Assembly (NCBI GenBank): GCA_932294295.1
Contig: OW028576.1
Coordinates: forward strand, 46,470,628-46,534,627
Length of the DNA: 64,000 nt
Direction: 5' to 3'
Source: Alitta virens
Lineage: Eukaryota > Annelida > Polychaeta > Phyllodocida > Nereididae
The number at the start of each line of letters is the position of its first letter. The stretch's first letter is position 1. The translations under genes were made by a program, and so were the position numbers. The notes under the pieces are model-generated. The model was not told where the DNA came from. It worked only from the letters and a program-made list of their open reading frames with translations, and did not search any database. This document shows, piece after piece, positions 1 through 11,430 of this stretch.

Positions 1-16
1 AAGTGTAAGAATAAAT

Positions 17-31
17 ATATATATATATATT
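17..31. repeat. (AT)n microsatellite
   Basis: A short run of alternating A and T near the left edge of the window. No other feature is visible in the first 240 bases. Confidence 0.8.
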
Positions 32-245
32 GATTGAAATTTGGTATATCTGTCATGGTGATGTGAGAAACAATTTAAGCACTTTTTCTGGAAAATAATT
101 CGAAGACTAAAACACTTAACCTTGCAAACTTTTTCCGAAAATACTTATAATAAAAAAATAATAATGTCTATGTATTTGCATAGTGACTGTTTCAGAATTG
201 AATTCTCCTCACCGGCGTTTGGCTTTGAGTATGGAATCAGAGGTC

Positions 246-346
246 ATTCTGATTTGGTATCTTGGTATCAGAGTTTGATATCAGTTTTGGTATCAGAGTT
301 TGGCATCAGAGTTTGGTTTGTCAGCAGAGTTTGGTATCACAGTTGA
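246..346. repeat. Degenerate short tandem repeat
   Basis: Several imperfect copies of a unit close to ggtatcagagtttg, about 15-18 bp apart, ending directly against the tRNA-like sequence that follows. It may be the tail or a neighbour of that SINE-like element. Confidence 0.6.
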
Positions 347-430
347 GAGCCGGAGTGGGATTCAAACCCACGTCCTGAATGCCAGTGGTTTAGCAGGCCA
401 GTGCTCTAACCATTAGGCCACAGTGCTCCC
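347..430 (-). repeat. tRNA-Ser-like sequence (SINE head or tRNA pseudogene)
   Basis: Read on the minus strand, this has a good pol III A box (TGGCCTAATGG) and B box (GGTTTGAATCC), with a loop CTGCTAA that would place a GCT anticodon, as in tRNA-Ser. The two ends do not form a convincing acceptor stem and the anticodon stem has a mismatch. It is therefore more likely a tRNA-derived SINE or decayed tRNA than a working gene. Confidence 0.6.
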
Positions 431-1020
431 ATGGCCTAGTTGTGCTTTTTGATAATGAAGTTGCCATATCTTTGCTATGTTTATTATAAAAACTGTATTC
501 TTCATTTCCAGATCAGAACATGTGAATAACCATTGTACTTATTTTCAAGTTATTATGAAGAAAATATTATGAATCTTGAATTTTTATATGTCGATGTTAA
601 GATTTTTTTCTTGTTACATTTGATATGACAAACATCATCACTCTATACCTACTATTATTTTTTTAAACCAATATTCCCTGTCACCACCATGTCGCCAGGC
701 TGCTTTATCGACTGCAGATAATGCACTAGAAAAATGTTATTATACGTTAGAAAGTTAAGGTGTAATTGACTAGTATCGATTATATTTTAGCCATTTTGCT
801 TGATTCATTGTTTGAAAACAGTACAAAAAACTCAAAATAAAAATATAATATTCTTTTGTGTGAAATTGCTGCATGGTATTGATATCTTTTTGATTAACTT
901 TTGACACCTAGTTGTGCTTTTTTATATTTAATGATATGATAATATTTGTTTTGGTAGTCATACCAATATATCTCTGCTATGTTTTACAAAATAAGAAATA
1001 ATTACAGTTTCTGTTGCTTT
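431..1020. other. Non-coding; scattered copies of an old repeat
   Basis: No gene is visible. The phrase ctagttgtgc followed by ttgccatatctttgctatgtt, and a catttccagaKcagaac-like end, recur here and near 904-1005, 7300, 8490, 11690-11800, 16085 and 45200. This suggests an old interspersed repeat of unknown class. Confidence 0.4.
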
Positions 1021-2105
1021 GTTTAAAGCCAGTTCTGACATAGCAGGTAAAATTATGGATTACCGGGATGAAATCAAAGGTATAAGGCTCATATCGTGAC
1101 CATTATGACATAATCCCTTGGAGTATGGAAGCCTTGACTGTGATGATTGCATTTTGGCTATTTGAGGGCAGCAGTGGACATAGCCAAGGTACATACAACC
1201 GCCAACATAGCCAAGGTACATAGCCAGCAAAAAGCCGGGGATGGATACACTCAAGTTTATCCTACAGCTACAATGGTCGACGTACGGTATACCTGCAATA
1301 GAGTGCCAGTGCAACTACGGCAACAGCGGTAATCATTCTAGATCTCTAAGGAGCATTCTCTTATGGGCAATAGGCACTCCCGATACAGCTACAGTAGAGA
1401 TTTTGAGGTCTAGGAGGAGTATCCGTTGGCTTCACGTCTTTTCGATAGAGTTGGTCCCGGCAAGATTCTATAGCTCTACCATTGGTGCCCTAGAGGCATC
1501 CGGGAGTCATATGTCATTGCCATAGGGGCTACCGGGACCATCTGTAGCAACCAAAGTGCAGTTGCTAAATATGAACTCCCAGTTATGATGGCTTTGTTCA
1601 CCGTTGCAATGGATCTATCCTTGACTAGGTAAAACGAGCCGGCAGATAGTTTGCGGAAATAAAACAATGATAGTAGCCTCTATAGGTACTCCTCCTAGAC
1701 TCCTGGTAACCTCAAAATCTCTATCGTAACTGTATTGGGAGTGTTTATCTCTCCTGTGAGAATGCTCCTTGAAGATATGCCACCAATTACTGCCGTTGCA
1801 ACCAAGCGCTGCTGCAGGTACACTGTACGTTGCTCATTGTAGCCATAGGTCAACCTTAAGGGCATTCATCTTGGCCGGCAGTTGCTAGCTCTCTACCTTA
1901 GCTATGTGGGTGGGTAGGCCTGGGTAGCCCCTAGTTGTCCCTGATTAGCTGTAATGCAATCATCAAAGCCGTCAAGGCTTCCATACTTCAGGGATTATAT
2001 CTTATTTAAGTCACGATACGAGTTTCATACCTTTGATTTCACCCCAGTAATCCATATCTACAGTTGCCACAGTTTTACCTGCTATGTGAGAACTAGGATT
2101 TAAAC
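1021..2105. mobile_element. Foldback element 1 (long inverted repeat)
   Basis: The left end (tttaaagccagttctgaca, then tagcaggtaaaa) returns as its reverse complement at about 2074-2105. Internal blocks also match in inverted orientation: the 'gaagccttgac' block at 1130 against 1970, and the 'gatacagctacagtagaga' block at 1382 against about 1720. The whole unit is one imperfect palindrome with arms of roughly 500 bp centred near 1565. It codes for nothing recognisable. This is the structure of a foldback or MITE-type non-autonomous element. Confidence 0.75.
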
Positions 2106-2473
2106 ATAACAATTTATATTTTATTTTTCTTATTTTGAAAAATATAGCATGAGATTTGTAAATGTGACAACCAAAATTCATAACTGGGTGATATAGAGTA
2201 ATACTGCTGTATAGAAAGTTATTTTCAGTGCATTAGTGCTACATTTCTGTTCTGATAATACAATTTAACACAATATTTAGCGTACTTCCATTGGTATAGA
2301 AAAAAAGCATTATTATTATGTGAAGTTTATACAGCAGTGCTATAAATTTGATATGATAGGTGCAATATCATATTTTCACCAGACTACACAAGTAGCAGAT
2401 TACAATTCATAGTTAACATCATATAAATGTCTTTCTGTATATAATTGTTGTACCATTTCCATCAAAATAAAGT

Positions 2474-2511
2474 AACTATCTATCTATCGATCTATCTGTC
2501 TATCTATCTAG
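2474..2511. repeat. (CTAT)n microsatellite
   Basis: About nine tetranucleotide units of ctat, with single-base variants gat and gtc. Nothing else is seen between 2106 and 2640. Confidence 0.9.
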
Positions 2512-2639
2512 TATATTTAGGAATAGTAGTGAAGAAGTTCTATTCCAGAAACGGGAAAACAATTTTTATTTATTTTTTTGTGCCTGGACATTTAACAAAA
2601 AAATGGCACAACTAGAAATTTAAAAAAAGGCATTGTGTT

Positions 2640-3340
2640 TATTAGATAGCGTAAGATATTGGCTATTTAATGGTACCAAATATTGTTGCTTACTGGATAG
2701 CTAACTTTCCAGCTACCAGAAATTTGTTGAGCAAAATTATAGTTTTGTGGAAAATGACACATAAATATCTTTGAGCTGGGTATTTACAATGGTAGCATAA
2801 ATTTGCTAGTTTTATTACTAGATAGCCTAATTTATTGGCTATTAAATATTTGGATAGCTAACTATCCAGTTACCAGACATTTGTGGAGGCAAGCTAAATA
2901 TTTTGTAGAAAATTACACATACAAATCTGGGAGCTAGGTATTTAGAATGGTAGCAGAAATTTTGTAGTGTATTTACTAGATAGCCTAGTCTAATGGCCAT
3001 GTAATGGTACCAAATATTGGGGTTTACTAGGTATCTAACTACTCAGCTACCAGAAATTTGTTGAGCAAATTTAAATTTGTTTGTAGAAAATGAAACATAA
3101 AAGTCTGGGAGCTGGGTATTTAGAATTATAGCAGAAATGTATGGTGTATAGATAGCCTAATCTATTGGCTATTTAATGGTACCAAATATTGGTGCTTACT
3201 GGATAGGTAACTATGCAGTTAAGAAAAATATGTTGAGCAAATTGAAATATTTTGAGTAGGCTTTTCAGTCTATTGTTTAGATGGCCTAGTGCCTCGGCTA
3301 TTTAATGGTACCAAATAGTGGTGCCTACTATTCCATCAGC
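2640..3340. repeat. Degenerate tandem repeat, about 130-177 bp unit
   Basis: The phrase ggctatttaatggtaccaaa, or a close variant, starts at about 2661, 2838, 2994, 3168 and 3296. Between copies lie the recurring phrases ggatagctaac, ccagctaccagaaatttgtt and gagctgggtattta. The variable spacing (177, 156, 174, 128) points to an old, indel-rich array. No coding potential is seen. Confidence 0.8.
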
Positions 3341-3404
3341 TATTCATTGCTGCAAACAATGGTGCATGCTTATTTTATAGCTAACTTTCCACATTTGCCC
3401 AGAT

Positions 3405-3555
3405 ATTTTACTGGTATCTGACTGGGAACTAGAACTGGGAGCTGAGTCAACTTTACTGGTAGCTGGCTCGTAGCTGACTGGGAACTAGAACTAGGAACAG
3501 AGTTCATTTTACTGGTAGTTAACTGGTAGCTGACTGGGAACTGGAATATGGGAAC
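3405..3555. repeat. 56-bp tandem repeat, about 2.5 copies
   Basis: The phrase ctgactgggaact occurs at 3418, 3474 and 3530, an exact 56-bp spacing, with actggtagc between copies. It looks like a minisatellite grown from the end of the preceding array. Confidence 0.85.
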
Positions 3556-3904
3556 CTTTTAAATAGGAAAAAAAAAAACGAAGAAAAATGTCAATGTTTC
3601 ATCTTGTTAATGTGACAAAATGCAATTAAAATATACAAATAGTCAATTATCGATACAATTTTAACAACTTTATCCTGCAATTAAACAGAGTCTTGGCATT
3701 GGGTCAAAAAGTACCCACTTTGTCCATTCAATATTCAATAGATTTTATTGATGTGTTATGTGAGATCTGTGGCCAGGAAGTGCCCCAATCACAATAACAA
3801 AGAAACTGCAATAAAAAAAATCTAAGATAATTATTTGGTTTCAATAGGTTTACTAGGAAATTGCTTCATTACTAATAGGCCTACATTGTCTTATACTGTT
3901 TTGT

Positions 3905-4130
3905 CTTTATGCTACGGGTCTGAAGGCTTAGTCAGCTTCTATGACTAGCCGCAGACAGATGTAATGACAACATGATAAGGCTGATTGGAGTCCACACCAG
4001 TTAACACCCATTTACCAATTGGTAGTGTCTTTCACTCGCCTCAGCATATACACCTAGTACAAGGCACCTCCAAATTTTAAGGAGTGCCTGGACCAGCATA
4101 CAACAGTATCTTTGAGGAGCTGGCCTTAGT
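3905..4130 (-). repeat. SINE-like interspersed repeat (copy 1)
   Basis: The minus strand of this block matches the block at 13.6-13.9 kb: reading backwards, an aggtgccttg-like phrase, a caccta/tagtac phrase, then gtaaatg and ggactcc. Copies recur at about 6386, 13620, 14840, 37900, 48005, 50098 and 55370. It is the commonest dispersed repeat in the window. Confidence 0.65.
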
Positions 4131-4493
4131 GATAACAGCTTTTCAAACCTCATATTTAAACAAATGTTCATAACCCATTGGTGTAGGTGTACAATTATTT
4201 GTAAAACAAATCTACAAAGAAAAAGGAGACATTTGGCAACAATAAATTAAATCAATGATATTTTCAGTGAATGAAAACATTTGGCAAGTGTTCGATGCTG
4301 CCATTTTTATGGCATTTGTTTTTTCACAAATTTCTGTTTTCTTCTTATTTGTGGACATATTTAGTCACAGGTAAAAATTGTTACATGCATACAGCTTTCG
4401 CATGTTACCATTTTAAGACTTAAACTCGAAAGGTGACAGTGACTTTTCCAAAAAAAATAGTATTAACACTCTGACATTAGGAAAGAGTTTTTT

Positions 4494-4511
4494 CTTTCTT
4501 TCTTTCTTTCT
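4494..4511. repeat. (TTTC)n microsatellite
   Basis: Four to five units of tttc. The DNA from 4130 to 4760 otherwise holds nothing recognisable. Confidence 0.85.
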
Positions 4512-4763
4512 GATTTAAAAATATATATTAATATTTGATTAATCCACCTATGCCCATATCCTACAACACACAAAAACTCCTTGTTATATTTTAATCATGC
4601 TTTTCCACTGTGAACTGTGTAGTGTAGCTAATCTCAATTGTAATCGTAATAGATGAATAATCAAAATTGAAAAAGTACAAAAAATGTTAAATTAAATGTG
4701 GAGAAGTTTAATTCAAATTTGTGTGCTTAATCACACCAGATTGAATATTTCGGGTTTAATAAG

Positions 4764-4929
4764 AGACATATTTAATATTTTAAACACAACACACTGAATA
4801 TTAAACACTTGTATTGTTTGCAGCAAAGTTACGGACGTAGAATTGAAGACATATTTAATATTTTAAACACAACACACTGAATATTAAACACTTGTATTGT
4901 TTGCAGCAAAGTTACGGACATAGAATTGA
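4764..4929. repeat. 83-bp tandem duplication
   Basis: Two adjacent copies, 4764-4846 and 4847-4929, differ at only one or two positions (acggacgtag against acggacatag). The high identity indicates a recent slip or unequal exchange. Confidence 0.95.
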
Positions 4930-6176
4930 ATGTTGTAAACTATTTTTGATAGAACAATTAAATCAGTTAAAGATTAGTTGATAACAATTTCATATATAAC
5001 AATAGACAGAGCATTGCATAGCAGAGAAATTATAATGGTTCTGCCAATGACAAAATGGAAACAAAAAATAAATTTGAACTGCTACCAAAGACACAACAAT
5101 TAAGATGCCACAAGTCTCACTTAAAGTGCCCATGGTAGGGTCACCATGAGCCACTTGACCACATTTTTTAGAAACAGCATTACTATCTTACAAGCAAAAT
5201 ATACAATCTGTACAATTCCTCATTTTACATAATTCTAAAATATAGTAAGATGTTAACAGTAAGACTGTGTGATTGTCACTTCATACTCAAAGATGGGAAC
5301 AGCTCATGTTTCCACCTTGGAGTATGAAGCTCACATACAGTTAACAAAATCTAATATATAAACTAGATCAACCACTACAAAAGTATATACTAAGAATTGC
5401 TGTTAGCAGAAAACTGGGGACCTCTAGTATCAATCAATCAATCAGTCAATTTTCACGAATAAGTATTAATATGTTAGGAAATCAGTCAATCATTTAATCA
5501 ATCAATAAATCACAAAATTGGTCAATAAATTTTCACAATTAGATATGCATGTATAATCTGATTGACCATGTTCTGTTATTGAAGATGTACACATGATACC
5601 AAAAATACATACTTCCTGAAACAAGAAGGAAAACACTCTCATTTAACCGAAAGCACTATTTTCAGAAAACATACCATGGATTTTCTATGGATGTGTTTTG
5701 ACTATATCTTTTCATTTTTCTTGTTCATTCAGTGTTTTATAAACAGAAAATACTCATAATGTTGCTATAATGGAATTAACTGCATAATAAGCTGAAGGTG
5801 ATGCTTTTTTCATTTTGTTCAGTGCTCAAGAAGTGGCAGGTCGAACCATATAATGTATGATTTTCAAAAAATTGGCATTCTCGGATATGTGCAGTGTATG
5901 TGCCCATTGGTATTATCTTTAATTTTGGTACAAAAATGCTCAAGCGCTCATCAAGGCCAATGCTCAATTGACAACTATTGAAGTAATCATGCGTATTAGA
6001 GAGGCAACAAACATTAAAGCTAAACACTGCATAGTCTAGGACAGTTCATAGGCTCTCTGTACATGTTTCCATATCTAAAATAGACCAGATATGCGACTAT
6101 AATTCAAGCAAAAGTTTTTGGATTCCATGTATTTTTTATCACTAATTTAGATAACATTATGACTGTTATTCATTAC

Positions 6177-6183
6177 TGAGTCA
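6177..6183 (+). promoter_or_regulatory. AP-1-type site upstream of leader exon 1a
   Basis: TGAGTCA lies 118 bases upstream of the leader ATG, inside cattactgagtcattcatat, which is preserved in all three duplicated blocks. Regulatory function is inference only. Confidence 0.25.
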
Positions 6184-6294
6184 TTCATATCTTTGCTTAC
6201 AAGGAAACCTCATCAGTGTGTACATTTTTGTGCAGGATTACACTACATACAATATTTCATTTGAGGGAGGTCAACTTTGATTCTGAAAACAAAA

Positions 6295-6340
6295 ATGTTG
6301 AATATCATCCTGTTTGTCATGATGGGGTTCTCCTTTGCGG
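6295..6340 (+). CDS. Receptor exon 1a: signal peptide
   Basis: ATG with A at -3, encoding MLNIILFVMMGFSFA, followed by one base of the next codon and a strong donor GTAAGT. Short N-terminus, hydrophobic core and small residues at the end form a signal peptide. The phase (one base left over) fits exon 2 at 16348 exactly, giving ...SFA-ELRSSP. It is one of three interchangeable leader exons; its intron would be about 10 kb. Confidence 0.7.
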
Positions 6341-6385
6341 GTAAGTGGATTTTATCAAAAATAGCACAAGTTGACCTACATCTCC

Positions 6386-6620
6386 GCTAGATGTTTATCG
6401 AATGAGACATTAAATTGGGGGTGCCTTGTACTTTGTGTCTTTGCTGATGAAGTAAAGGGCCCTGTCCATGGGGTAAATGTGTGACATGATGTGGACTCCA
6501 AGCCTTGTTATCTGATCATTATGTCTGCCTCTGACAGCTGGTCATATAAGCTGTCTAAACTTCAGACCTAGTAGCATTGAGATATTGACATTGACTACAG
6601 CATGATAGTGTCAATTCATG
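6386..6620 (+). repeat. SINE-like interspersed repeat (copy 2)
   Basis: The phrases gagacattaaattggg, ggtgccttgtactttgtg, cctgtccatggggtaaatg, gtggactccaagcc and cagctggtcatataagctg are shared with the copies at 13.6 and 14.85 kb. Here the copy lies directly downstream of leader exon 1a and was probably duplicated with it. Confidence 0.7.
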
Positions 6621-7592
6621 ATCATAAATAACTTTACATCTTTTACCCAAAGTAGGCTTTTCCCTACTAGAGTGTACTAACTGTACCCACGCTAGTGGGT
6701 AACCCAAAGATAATCTGTAGCTCTAAAAGATATAGCCACACCTCTCAACACACAATATTTGGTAAACCACCTGGAGACAACTGCGTAGAGCTTAGATCTA
6801 TTTCATAAAATATGAATATCGCTAATTTCCGTGACCAATACACAATCTGTGATGTATTCAGCTTGTTTCCAGTAGATTTCCTGAATGATAATTGGTTTAT
6901 CTCTCAATATATGCATCAAATGATGGGACGTGAAAACGCATGTACATATTATTGTACTGCTATAGAAACATGAAGCAGAAACATTCCAAACTATCAAGGA
7001 AAACAAATTGATTAGTGCCCAGTTACCAGGAAAAGCTCTGTTAATACTGAATATGCGTCTTAAGGTCAAAGCCCTCCTGGACCCCAAAATACCTTACACA
7101 GTATTCTTGTATTTATGCAATATAGGTCAAAATATAAAGATAGAAAAAGAACTGTGCCTGCTACCATAAGTTCGATTTTATGCTATTACACTAGCTTTGA
7201 TTAGAAATTAAAGTTTGCGTGATATTTCATTTCCAGCAGAATTCTAACACTACTGAATAATATAATAACCAATCTTAGTTCCTCATTTAGTGGCTACGAG
7301 CTAGTTGTGCCTTCTGATAATCGCATTTTTATTTTATTCTTAGTGGTTTGTGACAATTTTTGTGGAACAGTTGATATTTAAACTACTGCAACAAATCAAA
7401 TTTTAACTTATCAAGTGACTTTTTTTATCAATCAAAGTAAGCAAAAAACATAGGCTACACTGCAGCTAAACCCTCAGCAAATCCCATATAAATTCAGATT
7501 CAGATACATTAATTTTATTTCTCATTCATAAAATATATATTATAAATTTAATTTTCAAAAAATTTTTACATAATGTGAGGAGACCCCACTAA

Positions 7593-7870
7593 GAAGGTAT
7601 CCCTTTGGCTGGGGCCTGCCTAAGCATGAACGCAATAGGCCGGTCGCCTCTACCTATCCCGGATGGCTGATTGGCCAAGAACTGAATTTTCTGATTGGCT
7701 GTGCTATTTTTAGACTGGGGATCATGTTCCGGTCTAGGCTTTTCCAATGTTAAAGCCTAGGATGCGCACGCACGCACGCTACCGGGAGGAATCCCTCCCG
7801 GCTAATGGCAGCTCCTACCTGCGTACTGAGTCAGCTAGTCGCAGCGGGCCAGCGAAGGTATCCCTTGGCT
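7593..7870. mobile_element. GC-rich insertion flanked by a 17-bp target duplication
   Basis: The sequence gaaggtatccctttggct (7593-7610) is repeated as gaaggtatcccttggct (7854-7870), enclosing 243 bp that are much more GC-rich than the surroundings. Inside are two CCAAT boxes in inverted form (ctgattggccaag and ctgattggctg), an alternating cgcacgcacgcacg run and a perfect 8-bp stem, ccgggagg/cctcccgg. A related copy without the insertion is present in reverse at about 45885-45960. The class is unknown; the long target duplication suggests retroposition. Confidence 0.65.
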
Positions 7871-8099
7871 ATCATGGGGCCACCTACAGGGATTAAAGAT
7901 TCATAAAATATTTTTTTATACTATTTCAAATTAACAGAACAAAAATATAAAAAGTGCTCTTCATAAATGATGACATATACGACAGGTATGTTATGAATAT
8001 AATGCCACTAATGAGGGTTTAACCTTGAAAAAACGTTCATTATATGTTGCAATCATACAACATTTAATATACCTCTTAAAATCGTCTTGACTATGCGTA

Positions 8100-8460
8100 T
8101 GTAGTTTTTCCTCATAGTTGACAGACATATTATTTAAATTATTCATGTACCTATACTAATACTTTGCTTGGAAAATTCATGATTAACAAATGGCAATCTA
8201 AATCTATGTTCTTGTCTTTTTTCATATTTATGATGCTCAGTTGGTGGTAATGACAGAAGATCAATAAAATATTTTGGGGGAATGTAATTTTTATGTTTAT
8301 AACAGAATTTAAGGTCATGCAGTGCACAAATGTCATGGAGTTTAAGTAATTTCAGAGACTTAAAAAGTCCATTTGTGTCAATATAGTAATTACTATTTGT
8401 AAGAATCCTCACAGCTTTCTTTTGTATAGCACACAGACATCATTAAAATTGTTAAGTGTT
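8100..8460 (-). pseudogene. LINE 3' end fragment
   Basis: The minus strand encodes a decayed C-terminal tail of a non-LTR retrotransposon polyprotein (FKSLKLLKLHDICALHDLKF, then PPKYFIDLL and HHKYEKR...HRFRLP). The same kind of segment ends the LINEs at 28.7-29.0 kb and 62.6-63.1 kb (for example SMKSLKLTDIFAVCTLTFVF). Only the last roughly 100 residues remain, typical of 5'-truncated LINE copies. Confidence 0.7.
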
Positions 8461-8624
8461 TGTCCGACATAAGGGGGCGGGCGTTACACTTTCATTTCCA
8501 GAGCAGAACTCTAAAGCCCCTGTCACACGGGCCGGTTTTGCCGTAGTGAACCCGTAGTATTACGTAATAGTTATGTAACAGCTCTTTCCGCCGGTTTGGC
8601 GACAGGTTCTGTCGGCAAAAAGGG

Positions 8625-8852
8625 GCGGGGCAGCACCCGCCGGGTTACCCGCCGGGTGCTACGGGTTACCCGCCGGGTTACCCGCCGACTGCCACGGGTT
8701 ACCCGCCGGCTTTCACGGGTGCCTCGGCGGGTTCTACGGGTACCTCGGCGGGTTCTACGGGTGACTCGGCGGGTTCTACGGGTGACTCGGCGGGTTCTAC
8801 GGGTGACTCGGCGGGTTCTACGGGTAACTCGGCGGGTTCTACGGGTTATCGT
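8625..8852. repeat. GC-rich 21-bp tandem array, left foldback arm
   Basis: Repeats of a unit close to cggcgggttctacgggtgact. The spurious open frame here reads as repeats of RRVLRVT, a product of the repeat and not a protein. Its GC content is far above the rest of the window. Confidence 0.9.
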
Positions 8853-11229
8853 TAAATAGAACTAAATTGTAGTAATGTTTATACTGATTCCATACCTGTT
8901 TTCGGATCGAAAATATACCAAATATTAAGCGAGTTATTCGTCTGAGAAGGTAGCTAGGTTGGCGGAGGCAATTAGTGGTGCTCTCGCAGACGTCCGCGCC
9001 GGAACTGTATCAATGCTGAGCGCTTCTTTAAAAGGCTGCTACCCTAATATTAGTCCGATTTTCGTCAAATAAAGACTGGATTGTAGTATAATTCATACTG
9101 ACTCCATAGGTGTTTTCGGATTGAAAATAGACCAAATATTAAGCGAGATATTCGTCTGAGAAGGCGGTTGTCTGGTGGCGGCTGCTGCTCCATTAATATT
9201 AATCTGATTTGCGTCAAATAAATATTGAATTATAGAAGAGTTCATACTTATTTCACACAGAATTTCAGATTGAACATAGACCAAATATTAAGCGTGATAT
9301 TCGTCAGAGAAGGCAGCAAGGTGCTCTGTGTATGTTCATGACTTGCATGGTGTGGTCAATATTTTTTACCATTATATATACATTGTTTGGATGAGCTTTA
9401 TTGCAATTAATTTCTACTCATTCTGCCAACTGGCCAATGGGAAGGACTTTTCCTTTGGTTTTGTAAAGTCAATTAACCTATATATGTAATAGCAATCTGC
9501 CTTGACCGTTATGTCAATTGCTATTAGCATTTTGAATAATACAAAGAATGGGGTAAGTCATGCTTTTTCATCATCGATCACAAGCATTAATTGAAGTTCT
9601 GAATTTCAACTGATTCCTGTTTATTATGCATATTAAAGAGGGAGATTGTTTTGATCATGGATGGAACATGCAATTTAAAATATTAATTCCAGTTGGATTA
9701 TTTTCAGAAACAACAACGAAATATTGATAATTTATATAAACTAGAGTATATCTATCTATAGATAGTTATTATAGCTCCATAGACATCTTTATCAAGTCGG
9801 AATTTTATTGGCAACAGGCAAACATTGTTTTATTTTCGTTTTTTATTGATTAGGAATCAATGAATTATTGATAGTAACATATTTTTAGGTGAAGATCTTA
9901 TAACTATCTGTCTACTACATATCTATACTCTATGAGATATTACTAACTTTATTAACAAGAATATTCTTGTTTGTGCCTAGTATACTCCATTAATTTTCCC
10001 CACCTTAACTATCATATAAATTCTACACATTTCCCTGAATAATTCAGTCTTTATTTGACGAAAATCGAATATATAGATAGACAGATAGTTTAGAGAGACA
10101 GATAGATTTATATGCTTATTAAATAATATAGAATATCTAGCTTAATATTTGGTCCATAAAAGATAGAAAATAAAATCACAGATCAAATCACAAATACTAA
10201 TTACAATATCAATATTAGATTTAAATTTTACAAAAATATACACAAAAAGATAAGAATGTTCACATGTATAAAAAAAATATCATTGCCTGGTAATTACAAT
10301 ACAATACATTGTTTTTAATTAATGAAAGCAATGACATCTTTTTGTAATTGTGAATGACAATCAAGACAATGTCATATTACTGTGTCATCTTTGAACAAAC
10401 TATGAAATGACAGGTCAAAGAACCCCAATTTAGGCAATTAGGCAATTGACACATGTATTGAGCATTTGCTGTATTCTCTACACCCATTCTTTATATCATT
10501 CAAAATGCTAATAGCAATTGACATAACGGTCATGGCAGTTGGCAGAATGAGTAGAAATGAATTGCAATAAAGCTCATCCAAACAATGTATATATATCATG
10601 GTCAAAAATATTGACCACACCATTCAAGTCATGACCATACACAGATCACCTGGCCGCCGCCAGAGAACTGCATTTCAGATGAATATCTCGCTTAATATTT
10701 GGTCTATTTTCAATCCGAAAACATGATGGAATCAGTATGAACTATGCTACAATACAGTTTTAATTTGACGAAAATCGGACTAATATTAGGGGAGCAGCAG
10801 CATTTTAAAGAAGCGCTCAGCCCTTCCTGCATTGATACACTCAGGGCGCGGACGTCTGCGAGAGCACCACTGTTTGCCTCCGCCAACTTAGCTACCTTCT
10901 CAGACGAATATCTCACTTAATATTTGGTCTTTTTTCAATCCGAAAACACGTATGGAATCAGTATGATTTATACTACAATTCAGTCCTGATTTGACGAAAA
11001 TCGGATTAATATAAATGGAGCAGCAGCCGCCGCAAGACAACTGCCTTCTCAGACAAATATCTCGCTTAATATTCGGTTTTTTTAAAATCCGAAAATACGT
11101 ATGGAATCAGTATGAGCTATACTGCTATTCAGTCTTTATTTGAGGAAAATCGGACTAATATTAGAGGAGCAGCAACATTTTAAAATATATACAACCCCCC
11201 CCCCCCTCCCTGCCTACGCTGACGCTGGT

Positions 11230-11430
11230 AGCATAAAGCCGGCGGGTTACCCGTGAAAGCCGCCGGGTTACCCGTGAAAGCCGCCGGGTTACCCGTAGAA
11301 CCCCTCAACAAGCCGCCGGGGTGAAATTAGGGCCGGTTAATTCGCCGGCTTTCACGGGTCACCCTCCGGCTTTCACGGGTCACCCGCCGGCTTTCACGGG
11401 TCACCCGCCGGCTTTCACGGGTATTTTTAT
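11230..11430. repeat. GC-rich 21-bp tandem array, right foldback arm
   Basis: Repeats of gccggctttcacgggtcaccc and its variant gccgccgggttacccgtgaaa, the inverted counterpart of the left array. The overlapping open frames on both strands arise from the repeat. Confidence 0.9.

Larger units (their letters stand above)
5100..7450 (+). repeat. Leader-exon duplication block A
   Basis: This block is homologous to 12290-13450 (block B) and 13935-16240 (block C). Shared landmarks are gtcaccatgagccac, tatagtaagatgtt, accatggattttctgtg, the leader exon, and after it the actagagtgtactaa and catttccagcagaattct segments. The homology stops shortly before the point where exon 2 lies downstream of block C, so block A carries a promoter region, leader exon and partial intron but no exon 2 of its own. 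Confidence 0.8.

Noticed and set aside
347..430. Functional tRNA-Ser gene
   Set aside because: A and B boxes are good, but the acceptor stem does not pair and the anticodon stem has a mismatch.
2640..3555. CRISPR-like repeat array
   Set aside because: Repeats are long, variable in spacing and degenerate, with no unique spacers, and the DNA is clearly animal.
8596..8859. Open frame of repeated RRVLRVT, possible arginine-rich protein
   Set aside because: It is the direct reading of the 21-bp GC-rich array in the foldback arm; the mirrored array at 11.3 kb gives equally artificial frames on both strands.
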